From: Jaltomata sinuosa
Lineage: Eukaryota > Streptophyta > Magnoliopsida > Solanales > Solanaceae
Assembly: GCA_003996215.1 (NCBI GenBank)
Contig: QJPP01000036.1
Location: 1-64,000, forward strand
Direction of reading: 5' to 3'
DNA: 64,000 bases
The notes below the pieces were generated by a model, which was given only the letters and a program-made list of their open reading frames with translations, ran no database searches and had not been told where the DNA came from. Made by a program: the position numbers and the translations under genes. Of this stretch, positions 47,139 through 58,840 are shown piece by piece; position 1 is the first letter of the stretch; the number at the start of each line of letters is the position of its first letter.

Positions 47139-48037
47139 GGGTGTGTTCGGTACGAAGGAAAACATTTTTCGGAAAATGTTTTTCTTTTTTTTCATGTTCG
47201 TTTGACTTAAAAATTTTGAAAAACATTTTCCCTAGAAAAACAAGTTCCTTCAAAATAAGGAAAATGACTTCTTAATCAAAATAGGAAAAACAAGTTCAAT
47301 TTTTATACCACCCAGACCACCACCTCCTACTAGCGCTCTCCTCCCCCAAACAATTAAAAAAATTTAAATTTATTTTTTAAAAAATTCAAATCTTTTTTCT
47401 TACCCCACCTCCACCCCTACCCAACCCCCCTACCAGCCCCCCACCCCCCATCCCACCCAAAAAAAATTTAGAATTTTTTAAATTTATTTTTTAAAGAATT
47501 CAAATTTTTTTTCTTACCCCACCTCTACCCTCTACACTCCACCCCACCCCCACCCCCACCCCTCCCCCCAAAAAAAAAATTAAAATTTTTAAAATTTATT
47601 TTTAAAAAAATATCAAAAAAAATTTTTTACCCCCACCTCCACCCCCTACCCCGACCCCCCTACCTTCCCCCCCACCTACCCCAAAAAGATTTTTTTTTTA
47701 ATTTTGTTTTTTAAGAAAATTCAAATTCTCTTCTTATCCTACCCCTACCCCCCCCACCCCACCCCTACCCCCCCCCCAACCCTCTACCACCCCCTCCCCC
47801 CAAATTTTTTTTTTTTTTTTTAAATTATAATTTTTTCATTATCCCACCCCCTTACCCCATTCGTTCTCATTGTTTTGTGTTAAATATATACAAATGCTTT
47901 TAGAAATTTTTTCCTATTTGCGTACCGAACACAAGAAAATAAGTAAGAAACAACTTGTACAACTTGTTTTCCTAGAAAACATTTTCCAAGGAAAACATTT
48001 TTCATGGAAAACATTTTCTTCCATACCGAACACACCC
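47139..48037. mobile_element. MITE-like element with ~30-bp inverted termini and C-rich core
   Basis: The left end GGGTGTGTTCGGTA, followed by a gaaggaaaacatttt block, is the inverse complement of the right end, which closes in taccgaacacaccc. The same three bases (caa) flank both ends (47136-47138, 48038-48040), a possible target duplication. Next to each terminus are further inverted ggaaaacatttt copies. There is no transposase. The interior is the low-complexity array annotated separately. Confidence 0.75.
47305..47862. repeat. Low-complexity tandem array, (CCCCACC)-rich alternating with A/T-rich blocks
   Basis: Four to five diverged units of roughly 110-130 bp alternate a run of C with scattered A/T (cccaccccc types) and a block such as aaatttattttttaaa-a-aattcaaat. 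The minus strand is therefore very G-rich, with many runs of three or more G. Confidence 0.85.
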
Positions 48038-48210
48038 CAAATCTCTTATTATGTGTAAAAATAAAATCTCTTATTTGTAAAAAAATTAAAGATCTCTTAT
48101 AAAAAGATCATAAAACTAAAAGAAAATTGTAAAGGGCTAAAAAATCATTTTCTCATCTTCTACCAAGTGGAAAATAAGTTTTATTTAAGTCTGAAAGCGT
48201 AATTTTTTAT

Positions 48211-48679
48211 GAGTGAAATATCAAAAACACACCTAAATTATCTTCTTTTTTGAGTTTCATACTTAAACTATTGGAAGTGTGAGTTTCATACATAAACTAT
48301 CATTCATTAGTTTGAGAAACACACCTCAACGTTGACTGGACCAAGTGTTTGTATACAAACACATTTAGGCGCGTCTAGCCATTAAATATTCTGATGAAGT
48401 GGCATATTTTTTTATTTTTTTTAGTTGACACGTCATTTTTTTAAAACTTTTCAATTGATTTTACCTTAAACTCTCCCCTTCTCCTTCATCATTACTCAAC
48501 ACGTTGAATATTTAATTTTTAATCTAATATTAATTATTTATTTAGTTGAGGTGTATTTGTCAAACTAATGAGTGATAGTTTAGGTATGAAACTCACACTT
48601 ACAATAGTTTAGGTATGAAACTCAATAAAATGAAATGGTTGAGGAGTAATTTGTGGTCTAAATTTTTGATATTTCACTC
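48211..48679. mobile_element. MITE (469 bp) with ~130-bp inverted repeats
   Basis: Left gagtgaaatatcaaaaa and right tttttgatatttcactc are complementary, and the similarity extends about 130 bases inwards (gtgagtttcatacataaact with the complementary agtttaggtatgaaactcac). Flanking nonamers attttttat (48202-48210) and tttttttat (48680-48688) match at eight of nine bases, which fits a Mutator-type 9-bp target duplication. No coding capacity. Confidence 0.82.
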
Positions 48680-48688
48680 TTTTTTTAT

Positions 48689-49480
48689 TAATGAAATTTT
48701 ATAGTCATAGAAATGGTTAAGGAGTACTTTAGACCACAAATTTCAAAAGTCTTACTTTCTTTCTTAAACTTTATGTCAAGATAAATAATATCACATAAAT
48801 TGAGACAGATGAAATAGCTAAAGGGTAGTGGTGGCAAATTACGTGTCATATATCCTATTTGTCACATCGTTTAAAATCAACTTAATTATTTTGAAAAATA
48901 TTTTTTCCAAAAAATACTTTTGATGAGAATCAATTTGTGTTTGACTAATAAATTTAAATAACACATTTGAGAAGCAATTAGTATTTGATCAAATTTTTAC
49001 ACGTATTTTCTCAAAAGTGTTTCCCAAAAAAGTTCTTTTAGACAAAACTTGTAGCTTATGAAAAACAACTGATGATACTCCCCCAAAACATTATTTTCTC
49101 TCAGAAATTTAGCTAAGTACCTCACATTTTTAAACACACATTTTATCTCTAAAAACTTAGCCAAATAGGCTAATAATAAACACTTTTATTTTGCCTCCAT
49201 GAAATTATTTTTATTTCCTGACAATTTCACATAGTTTAATTACTTTAGTGTCATAAAAAAAATTACAATTTTAAAATTACAATGACTATAATTTAATAAC
49301 TAGACGAGAAATTAACACATGGTAAAAGTGAAGATTGTTGCCAAATGCTAGAAGCACAAAGCATCCTCGTACATTCACAATTCCTCCTTTGTAATAGTAC
49401 TAAAACATGCAGAAAATTGGGATTCTCAATACTCAATGCATGAACCATAAAGGAAACTTGTTCATTTTGTGTGTGTATAT
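48689..49480. other. AT-rich intergenic DNA with a Stowaway-like relic
   Basis: 48703-48815 (accacaaatttcaaaagtct to aaattgagacagatgaaat) resembles the right half of the Stowaway-type copy at 61103. The rest shows no gene. Confidence 0.55.
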
Positions 49481-49510
49481 GGGAGGGTGGGGTGGGGAGG
49501 GGGGGGGGGG
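49481..49510 (+). promoter_or_regulatory. G-run with quadruplex potential upstream of the dsRBD gene
   Basis: A G-rich stretch contains gggagggtggggtgggg and ends in a run of 12 G, about 180 bases upstream of the start codon on the coding strand. It satisfies the G3+N1-7 pattern for an intramolecular quadruplex. Whether it lies in promoter or 5' UTR is unknown. Confidence 0.5.
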
Positions 49511-49690
49511 ATTGCATCTCTATGTGTACATATAAGAGTGGAACTTGAAAGAAGTTCCCTTAACCAAGCCACTGCCTATGAGTCGCCGGCTCATTCTTCA
49601 ACAGGCACGCGGTCAGAGCCCTGGCTCCTCCCACTGCTTGGGAGCTTACGGTTTCATGTTCTATTTCACTTAGAAGCAGAAAAAATAAAA

Positions 49691-52600
49691 ATGTACAAGT
49701 CCAAGCTGCAAGAATTGTGCCAAAACAAGAAATGGGCACTTCCAGAATACTGTTGTATGAGAGATGGAGCAGATCACAGCCCACAATTCAAAGCTTCTGT
49801 TGTTGTCGATGGAATGAATTTTGACTCTCCACCTTTGTGCAAGTCATCAAAAGAAGCACACAATGAAGCTGCTAAGTTTGCTTTCCTTCACTTTACTAGT
49901 GGTATTTATATAAAATATCTCTTAATAATCATGTTTTGAAGTGTTTGTTTGTTTATTTATGTTGATGCCCATATTCATGTTTGAGATATGTTTGCTCAGA
50001 CTCTCCAAATGCACTTTTTTTGGAGGATCTAGCATGCACCCGTTGACATTCTTGAAGAATCCGAGCAACATAGTGTTTTGACTATATATATTGATGTTTC
50101 ACATAGAAGCTATGCTTTTAGACTTTTCCTTGACTTTTTCTCGTGAACTTGTGAACTCAAATAGTCAAATCTGGTCTGTAGTTTTTCTTTTCAAGTTTAT
50201 TGTAGACAAATCACTTTTAGCTCTTTTTTACTTTAAGATCTTCTTTCACATAGTTTGTTTGACTCTGTCACATAGTAGGTCCAAAGTCCGGATAAAGGAG
50301 AAGGGTACGTTATAATTTAACTAAGATGAATATGTTGAATATTATACTTATTAGGAGAGCGGAATGGATATAGAGAATTCATATAATCGACCCCTATTAG
50401 TTCGTGAATGAGGCATAGTAGATTCGTTGTTTGATTGACAACTTGAAGTTTGTTTCAAATTAAGGGTGTGGAGAATGTGTCTTATGTTCTCATTTTCGCT
50501 TATTTTATAGAAATGATATGCTCTCGTTTGCCCTTTTTGTATTGTTTCAACAAAACGATGATGCATTCTTAACGTGTGGGAACTCTGAGTATGAATATCA
50601 TGTGATTAAAATGTATTGTCCATTAGCAACTAAGAACAAATGATTGGCTTGTTAACATTTAATTCCTCGGGTTTCTTGCTTATCTAGGATTATTGATACA
50701 TTATTGTTAGGACTTAGTAGAAAGAAAGGTAGAGTAGATAGCAAGTTTTATGGTGTAAGCTTGTCCAGTGTTTCAAATAGAAAAATACGTTTTGCCATTG
50801 CTTGAACAACAACTATAGACATATTCAAGACGTAAAATGCCAAATGCCAGATTTGTTGAAAATGCTTCTTTCTCTCTTTCAAGTTGTAATATTGAGTTAA
50901 AAGTCTCGTTTCCTCCTACCATGACGCCAACGCTAAACTTTTACAGAGAGAACCAGTATTTTGATCAAACTTCTTGCAAGGCTTATGCTCGTCTATGTTC
51001 ATGTCCTATTAGTACTAGTCGAATAAGATTCTCTTAAACAGAGTTTAACAAAACAATATACATGGAACAATAAAAAATGTCAAACCAGTTTGTCCTTGTT
51101 CCAGAAAATATAATGTACTAACGATTTATGGTTTTCACAAGGACGTCCTGTTCAAATGTATTTTTATCACAACAGAGATTATCAACATTGCGTATGTAAA
51201 ATCTATTACTTCTTCTTTTTTGAAATTAATTGGCCAGAGAAGTGAAATGGAATAAGTAGAATAGTGTGGCTTGAATTTGTATAGTAAACATTTTGCAAAG
51301 TAGTACTTAAGCAAATTGTTGAAGTAAATAACATGTTTTTGTATGTATTAATAGGTGGTTCACGTCCAACTACAGAAGATATTGGACTAACAAAAGTTGA
51401 GGCCGGAGAATACAAAAGTCTGCAGGATAAAAGTACTTCTGAGATCAAGAAAGGTGAAAAGTTTAAGATGGTTTTTCTGTTACATTTGATTACACTTCGA
51501 TATTTTGAGATTTTGGTGTCATTACCATTGCGATTGCTGTTTATTCATCTATGAATCCTTCATTTTTTTTTGTTTTTGAAACATTTTCTTTATGCTCGTC
51601 TGTGTAAATAACATCTTTCTCTACTTATTATTAGGTGGTTCACTTCCAACTATAGAAGATAGTGGACTAATGAAAACCGAGGCAGCAGGCCAACGTCTGC
51701 AGGATCATCTAAATACTTCTGAGATCAAGCAAGGTGAAGAGCTTAAGACGGTTTACTGTTCCATTTGATAAATAATACACTTCAATTTTTTTGTTGTTGA
51801 GATTTTGGTGTCATTGCCGTTGCTTTTTCCTCTTATTCATCTGAGAATCCTTTATCCTAAAGAGAAATTTTTTTCGTCTGTTGTAAAACCTTGCGGCAAG
51901 CAGTTGATATGCTTCACTTGTTCAATATTTTTGTGGACACTATTATTGCTTTATCTTTTGTGGAACCTTCTTCTTTTAATACTCTACGTAGTGTTGTGTC
52001 CAGAAAGCTTTTTCTATGATTTGTGATCTGTAGTTGCACCATGGTTTTTGCTTTTTTTCAAATAAACTAGCTGTACAACATTGAGGAATATGAGATTTTC
52101 TACTTAAACCAAAAGGTTGAACTTTGCAAGGTTTTTTTTTTTTGAGTAAAAGGTTATCCCCCGTGTTGTGTATGAAGTACTTTCTGCAACTTTATCTTCA
52201 ATACCGTGAAATTCTGCTTCTCCTTGAATGCCTAAATTAGGTTGTTTTGTTACAGAAGATTCTCACTATCAGTACAAGACAAAGCTGCAGATATATGCAA
52301 AAAGGAAAAACCTTGGTGTACCTGTGTACCGCAGTAAAAGGAAGAGTTCAGCTCAAGATCTTTATTTCGAGGCAACTGTGACAGTGGCTGGTGAACTGTT
52401 CAAAAGTCCCGGAGCATACAAGACTGCAGAGGAAGCAGAAAACTCTGTTGCACAGCTTGCATTAATGAAACTCGTAACCGCAGCCTTAGAAAAGGTATAG
52501 CCCCTTGTTATCTGAGTTTATGTCCTATATGCACCGTCTATGATAAGCATTACTTGAAAACCTGATAGAAATGGCAATTAACCGACTACAATAGGTTCAA

Positions 52601-53785
52601 CTATAATACTTTAAAAAAAGTTCACACTGTAAGTGTACGTAACTTAAATTCTAGCTAAGTAGTCAACCTATCTTGTTTGCTTCTAGTGTGTTCAGTTTTC
52701 GTTTTGGCAATTGGAACGGAAGCTCCCAATCGATAATTTCTCTTTTATTCATTTTATTATTTTCGTCGCAGAGTAATACCAGCAGCTACAAGAGTTTCCT
52801 GCAAGAACTGGCACAACAAGAAGAAATTTGCTTGCCTGGATATAAGACAACCAGGGTTGGCGACCCTCACAATTTAACGTTCTTCTCAAGAGTAGAAATT
52901 GAAGGAGAAGTCTTTAACGGGGATGGTGCAAAGTCTAAGAAACAGGCAGAAGAAAATGCTGCCAAGGTTGCTTATGTAGCTTTAACAAAATGTAAGTATT
53001 CTTCTTCTGCCTTCTTTATACTTGAGACAATCGAACGTTAAGGGAACTCCGTTCAGGCTAATAGATTTGTTATCTTGAGATCAACTTAATAATGACATTT
53101 TATTGCAGTTGGAAGACTATTGAAAATGTTACTTCTCTATATTTTACTGTTCTACAGTATTTTGACATCTTTTCCAATTTCAGGCAAATCCGTCCATGCT
53201 GGTAATCCTTCAACTGTGTCCTCGGACTTGGAAGGTGAAATTGCCAAAACTGAACCTATCATGGATTCACTGTCCGTTTCCATTGCTCAAGAAAAATTCA
53301 GAGGTCTGTCTCATAGTTTCACCATGTACTCGTTCCGACTAATGTCATTGTCTTATTATTACTGTATCTAATGCAACTAAGTATTCATGTCTTTGACAGA
53401 TGAAGAGAAGATTGTTTACTCTAAACATTCGTCTCCAAAGTCCGCCGGTGCTGAAAAGGTTAATGCATCTTCAATTTCGCTTGGCGTGCACGAGCTCAGT
53501 GTAAACGAGAAATCCCCTTCTTCAGTGGAATCATTGTGTCATTTGCCAAGGGAAACTAAATTATCATCAGCTGCAATGACACCATCCAAATCACCTACTG
53601 TCTCGAATGCAAATTCTAGTGCGAGGAGGACTGCAGAAACCAAAAGTTACCTACTCTCCAACAGGTTCAGAGTGTACAAATACATTCCAGATCAGGTCCT
53701 CCCCACGGGTACTATTGTGCTTCCTATTGCTGAAGATAAGTGGGCTGTTGTGAGCTTGGAATTCCTCAATGAAAAGTGTGGCTAA
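49691..53785 (+). CDS. Double-stranded-RNA-binding protein with three dsRBDs (DRB family)
   Basis: A likely small-RNA pathway or antiviral dsRNA-binding partner protein; the family includes plant DRB1-DRB5, cofactors of Dicer-like enzymes. Seven exons join in phase: 49691-49901, 51355-51453, 51635-51733, 52256-52494, 52772-52991, 53184-53303, 53400-53785, giving 457 residues. dsRBD1 (about 1-70) begins MYKSKLQELCQNKKWALPEY. dsRBD2 (about 141-212) begins YKTKLQIYAKRKNLGVPVY. dsRBD3 (about 222-289) begins YKSFLQELAQQEEICLPGY and keeps the AKSKKQAEENAAKVAY helix. The C-terminal tail has a conserved-looking end, NRFRVYKYIPDQVLPTGTIV. Exons 2 and 3 are tandem duplicates forming the dsRBD1-dsRBD2 linker. 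Most characterised plant DRBs have two dsRBDs, so three is uncommon. An in-frame upstream extension of the start (from 49469) is G-rich and unlikely to be coding. Confidence 0.87.
51324..51883 (+). repeat. 280-bp tandem duplication containing a 99-nt exon
   Basis: Intron flank, exon and following intron are repeated with an offset of exactly 280 bases: gtaaataacat at 51324 and 51604, exon starts 51355 and 51635, donor sites 51454 and 51734. The exons are both 99 nt, phase 1-1, and encode GGSRPTTEDIGLTKVE and GGSLPTIEDSGLMKTE. Similarity fades around 51560/51840. Confidence 0.9.
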
Positions 53786-54175
53786 TTATGTTCCATTACA
53801 GTAGAAGCATGTTACTTACGTTTATCGTCCTCTTAAACTTTAACATAGAGGCTAAACTGAATCAAGGATGATTATAGGCTTATAGCTACCATATATTTAA
53901 AGTACTTTTATTAAGTGTTTTATTTTCTGAAACGTTAACGTATTTGTGGAAGTTGGTACTATTCTGAACTTAGCAGGGTATTCTTTTTTTTTCTTTTTCC
54001 CGCCCCTTAGATGTTGTCTTTATTCTGTTTAGTTGTGGTTGTTGTTTTCTGCAGGATCAGGTGAACAACGTATGTTCACCCTAAGTTAGTTAATCTTTCT
54101 ACACTCGTTCTAGTAGATCATTGCATTATATGCTTGCATATAATTTTGGAATAGAAATCCAATGAAAAAGAGTTG

Positions 54176-54413
54176 ATGGTCAAAAACACTCCTGAACTAT
54201 CGCTTTTTCATGAGTTTCACATCTCAACTATCAGTTGTTCCTCCCTTTTCCTACCTGAATTATCACATCATTCAGGTAGGAAAAGGGAACAATTGATAGT
54301 TGAAGTATGTTTTAATACATAGATGACGATAGTTCAGGTTGGGAAAGGGAACATCTGATAGTTGAAGTGTGAAACTCGCGAAAAAGTGATAGTTAGGATA
54401 TGTTTTTGACCAT
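54176..54413. mobile_element. MITE (238 bp) with long inverted repeats
   Basis: Left atggtcaaaaaca and right tgtttttgaccat are exact complements. About 44 bases of each end pair, and more inverted copies (ctgaactatc/gatagtt) lie within. It is similar in style to the 48211 element but not the same sequence. Confidence 0.8.
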
Positions 54414-54674
54414 TATCTCTATGAAAAATGACAATCAGTAAATAATCTGTTAGGTAACTGCTCGACCGTGCAAGCAGAGGCGGATGCAGCCTATATACAA
54501 TGGGTCCAAATGATGAAGACCTTTAGTGAGCACACACGAAATGAAGATCACTTCACCTCATTACCACTTATTATTTATACGAATGATCGATTACATTTTA
54601 GAAATGAAAATGGGATCCTTTGTTAGTTAATTCTATTCAACAATCATAGCAGGGAGGAAATACAAAGAAAAGTC

Positions 54675-55925
54675 TCATTCTTCAGCTTCCTTGGCAGACT
54701 TCATGACGTGGGCGACATAGAGCCCAACGCCAAGAACTGAAAGAGCAACAAGAGTCATTTTCATCACTTTCCTTGGCTTCTTCAGGTTTGCAACCAAACA
54801 ACTGAAATTTCCGGTCGTTTCATCATCTGTCTCATCATCAGTCGATTCACTTTCGGATTCACTGGAAGAACTACTACTTGAGCTACTTTTATCTGCTGGT
54901 AATTTCTTTTCTGCAAGACTTTTAGCTTCTGTTTGATCACTTGTTTTAGGACTATTGTTCTTTGGTTCTTGTTTAGCAGGGGTATCAATATCAGCATTGT
55001 CCTGTTTACTGAATTCGTCTCGTAAAGTGGTCTTCTGTCTTTTAGCTGCAGGGTTATTCTCAGCTCCTGTAGCAGCCAATTCATTTTCCTTTTTCACTGA
55101 TGAAGTTATCAGTTTTGGCTGTTTAACATGAAGAATTCCATTTTCAAACTTTGCGCTGATTTTGCTTTTGTCGCAATTTTCTGCAACAGGACATTCCCTA
55201 AGGAACCTCTTCCATTTATTCTGACCAATTGGCCGTTGTCCGCTGATCTTCAGAATTCCTGTGCTGGTTAGTATAACCCTCACCTGTTCCTTCTTGAAAC
55301 CTGCGCATTCTCAATGTTTATTAGTGTGTAATCGTTAAGAATATGCCATATCGGTTGAGGGAATAAGATACTGTCTCCTTATATAGTTTTGGGCGAGTTT
55401 AGTTAGACTCAAAGTTCATTTTCTTTATAATAATCGTATATGAAATCAATACGTTCAAGAAGTGGAAGATAAAAATCTAAGGTTAGCCATGAAATTTATA
55501 AAGAACGTAACAACAATTTGCGCGTGATGTAAATACATGACTACTCAAATATCTCAGGTGACACACTGCCTTTTAAATCCTAGACCCGTCTATGATTCAT
55601 TCCCAATCCAGAAAAAAGGCAAGTGCATGTACTGCATGCAACATTTTGGTTGGAGCCGAAACATAAAGTGACGAATCCAGAATTTAGACTCAAATGGATT
55701 CTGCTCTTTATATATGTTTCGTTTTTTTTTCTCACACACGCACACAATAGATTCTACCGAATCTACGTCTAGTCTAGATCCGTCACCGGTGATAGGAAGA
55801 ATAAAAGTACCTAGAAGATTAAGGTGAATTGTGTCACAATGTTCTTCTTGTACCAGCTTTGATGATGGCACAAAATCTTCATATACATGAGTTGGTGTAG
55901 CAACTACAGCTCCCTTTGAATTCAT
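54675..55925 (-). CDS. RTM2-like protein: Hsp20 domain plus C-terminal membrane anchor (copy A)
   Basis: Two exons on the minus strand, 55925-55811 and 55300-54675, split a Gly codon (phase 1) and encode 246 residues. The N-terminal box is VYEDFVPSSKLVQEEHCDTI. After the intron comes an alpha-crystallin/Hsp20-type domain (FKKEQVRVILTSTGILKISG, CDKSKISAKFENGILHVKQP, about residues 39-105). Then follows a Lys/Glu/Ser-rich low-complexity region with a Ser run and acidic block, and finally a hydrophobic segment MTLVALSVLGVGLYVAHVM near the C terminus. This architecture matches Arabidopsis RESTRICTED TEV MOVEMENT 2, a phloem protein that limits long-distance movement of potyviruses. Virus restriction by this copy is not shown by the sequence. 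The intron holds a small MITE. Confidence 0.88.
55669..55786. mobile_element. Small MITE in the intron of RTM2-like copy A
   Basis: The ends GTGACGAATCCAGA and (inverse) GTGACGGATCTAGA pair over 14 bases with two mismatches. The right-hand end recurs in the homologous intron of the fused gene (about 60040-60085), so the insertion predates the gene duplication. Confidence 0.65.
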
Positions 55926-55989
55926 ATTCTATGTGTTTTTTTCTTTAAGGATTTAATTTCTTCTTGTTGATGGAAATGATTTAGTTTTT

Positions 55990-56095
55990 AGCATATATAT
56001 ATACTTGGAAAAATTCATAAGAGAACTTTCTTGTTATGCTTTCTCTGTGTTTTCTTTCAAGATACATATTCCTTAACTAATTTCTATTGCTTTGT
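55990..56095 (-). promoter_or_regulatory. Core promoter and conserved upstream block, RTM2-like copy A
   Basis: A TATA-like run (minus strand tatatatatatgc, 55992-56003) lies about 70 bases before the ATG. Further upstream gatacatattcctta (plus-strand reading, 56061-56075) and its surroundings are shared with the regions upstream of 61427 and 63824. Confidence 0.6.
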
Positions 56096-56284
56096 TTACA
56101 AGCCTTTTCAAGCTACAGTGTTTTCTTGTACAAGAAAAAAACTGAGAAAAACTCCTAAAGAGGGAACCTGAAGTTCAGGTACAAAGTTTTGGGGCTCAAA
56201 GTTTAAAGAATTGCTAATTGGAGATATGGAAAGTCTATAATTCATAATGAGGGAATAGAGGATGGGCACTTTACAAGGGTGCTA

Positions 56285-58150
56285 ATATCTCACTGTAGTT
56301 GAGTCACGATCCAAAATTCAAAGGTCATGATGGCACCTACACTAGCCCACCGGTAGATAAGCCAATTCTGCACCCAAATCGAATATCAAGTCAATATGCA
56401 GAAGTAACGAAAATAGTGGAAGTAAAGTCTAAGCGACTAAGCCATAACCTACCTCGAAAGCTGAGCAAGCGTGCCATGAACCCTCACAAAATGGCCTTTT
56501 CCATACGAATCGCCTCGAAAAGCTCCCAATCTATTAAAATCGTAATCTACTTGAGTATACGAGTCTATTCGACACCCATAATTCTATGGAAGAGCCCGGG
56601 TCAAAAACTGATTCAAAAAGTCAACCCAAGCCCGCGAGGTCAAAACTGAAAATTGATGTCAAAATTGGTTTACCCATTATGTAAAAAGCTTATGCGCAAA
56701 AATCAGCTAAATCTGATCATTATTTGACCCTCAAATCGAGAATATACTAATTTAAGAACTTAGAGTAAAACCCCCTATTTTCCAACACCCAAACGCATAT
56801 TAAATCATGAAATAAACAATAGATTAGCGGAAAAATACCAAATATAGGATTAGATTCTAACCCCGTGATGAAATTTCGTAATCCCCTCCATAATATCCAA
56901 AAACTGAGGTCTATAGCTCCAAAAATCGAAATAAAAAGTCCAACTTCAAATTAAGATTTAATTCTATCAAGGTCTGATTTGTTCTTCATGGACGCAGCAT
57001 ATCCACGCGAACGCGAACAGACCATTGCGATCGCGATGAAGGGACCCAGACCCGGCCCATGCTGATTCCTCTATGAGAACACGATGCCCTGGTCGCGAAC
57101 GCGAAGAAGGACCACTGCTCCAGACGACAACAACCTCAAAAACCTATCCAAACTTGCATTCAACCCTTGGAATTCATCTGGAACCCCTTAGACACAAACC
57201 AAACATGCAAATCAATCATAAAACACGTTCCAAACCTGTTGGAATCATCAAATCATCGATCCGAGATCGTCTTGACCAAATGTAGACTGTGGTCAACTCA
57301 AACTTTCTAAAATGCTAGAAATCAACTCAATGGTCCAAATCACTCTCAAGCACCTTGAGATCCATGCCAAACATCCAATCAAGTCATAAATCACCCTCCG
57401 GACCTAGTTGAATCATCAAAACTCAAACCCGACCTCGTTAACCTAAAATGTTAACTTTGGTCAAATTGAAAATCTTTTCCGAAAAGCATCCAATCACCTC
57501 AGGAATCGTGTCACCTATCCTAGCAAGTTATAAACAGCTAAAGAATGCTATAGGGAGGGTCAAACAGGGGAAAAGAGATAGAAACCATAAAACAATCATG
57601 AAGATCGTGACAACCCTTTTATGCTTAAGTGACATGGTGAGTGTGTTTTATACTCTCAAGAAATGTGGGTAAAAATAATAGATTAAATATTTATTTTTAG
57701 CTTTTCTACAACAAAAGATATTTTTCTAACGTGGTGAGACGACTATTTTTCTAAAAATATTGGTCATCAGCCATGTACGCCCCATGGCCCTAATATTATG
57801 AGAAGGATAATGATGTTAGTGTCTAAGGGAACTCCCCACCCACTACAATTCCAGAGATTTCTAGATTAATAATTTGTATATATTAAATAATTTTTTAAGA
57901 CAAATATAAGGTTGAGACAAAAGCTACTAGGTTCTGCAGAACTCATACCTTCTGCTCTAACTCCTACTAGGTTCTGCCGAACTCATACCTTCTGCTCTAA
58001 CTCTGCCTTTGCACACATGTTGTAAGAATCATACTTTTAAGTGTACTAGATTACGATTTGGCTAGTGTTCCACATGATACAATTATCGCAAACATGAATA
58101 TTTTCATAAGGTTTTGACATGCATTTTTCGCGGGTATATATGGGACGTGA
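56285..58150 (-). repeat. Decayed LTR sequence of the chromovirus family
   Basis: gagtcacgatccaaaattc followed by catgatggcacctaca resembles the LTR starts at 3746 and 21499, and ccataacctacct (56442 on) the block near 23748. Later parts have CG-rich stretches (56995-57110, cgcgaacgcgaa) of the kind found in LTRs. Near 58130 gggacgtgaca resembles a plus-sense LTR end. More than one old fragment may be merged. A 40-bp duplication (starts 57924 and 57964) lies within. No coding gene recognised. Confidence 0.55.
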
Positions 58151-58714
58151 CAAAAACAATACTCAAGGATCAATAGAAAATGTCAAACCAGTTTTTCCTT
58201 TTTCCGAAGCTTAATATGTAATGTATTTGGGGTTTGACATGGATGTCTAGTTGAAATGAACTTTTAACACTAAGAATTATCAGCATTGCATGTGTCAAGT
58301 CAATTACCTCTTATTGTGAGTTGAATGTAACTTGACCTCTCTTTTCGTTTAGTTGTTATTACGGAAAGCTACATATGCCAAGTATTTTATTCTTATTTGG
58401 TTTGTCTAAAGCTTCTTGTTACAGTTCCAGATAAGAAAATCTTTACATGCTATGAGCAGAGTCAGTTAATCTTGCAATGGAGGTCGAGATTAGGGTAGAA
58501 GATTGGGAGGTAGTCGAGCGTTGTCTAGTTTTCCTCTTCAGCATTATTATTATTACTTTCCTACTATCTTATTATTCGATTTTATTATCACATGTTGTTT
58601 CCTTTGCTTCAGTTGTCGTATTATTTGTTGTTGCTACTGTTCTTTTCTCGGTTATTTTCTACATGCTTCTTCACTACTGTATTTCCTTTTCTTACTGATT
58701 TTGATATGCTTTAC

Positions 58715-58840
58715 TTGAGCCGAGGGTCTATTAAAAACAACTTCTCTACTACCTTCACAAGGTAGGTTTAAGGCTGCGTACACGCATCACCCACCCTCCC
58801 CAGACTCCAATGTGGAATTACACTGGGTATGTTGTTGTAT
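58715..58840 (+). repeat. SINE-like 3' region common in Solanaceae
   Basis: ttgagccgagggtcta, accttcacaaggtagg, ctgcgtacacgcatcaccc, ccctccccagactcc and the end cactgggtatgttgttgta follow the order I recall for a widespread Solanaceae SINE-type repeat ending in TTG repeats. The polymerase III head is not evident upstream. Confidence 0.55.

Noticed and set aside
49469..49690. N-terminal extension of the dsRBD protein from an upstream in-frame ATG
   Set aside because: The extension translates a G-run and low-complexity DNA, and dsRBD1 starts cleanly at 49691.
58477..58718. Two overlapping hydrophobic open frames
   Set aside because: They are T-rich repeat sequence leading into the SINE-like tail, with no family resemblance or splice context.
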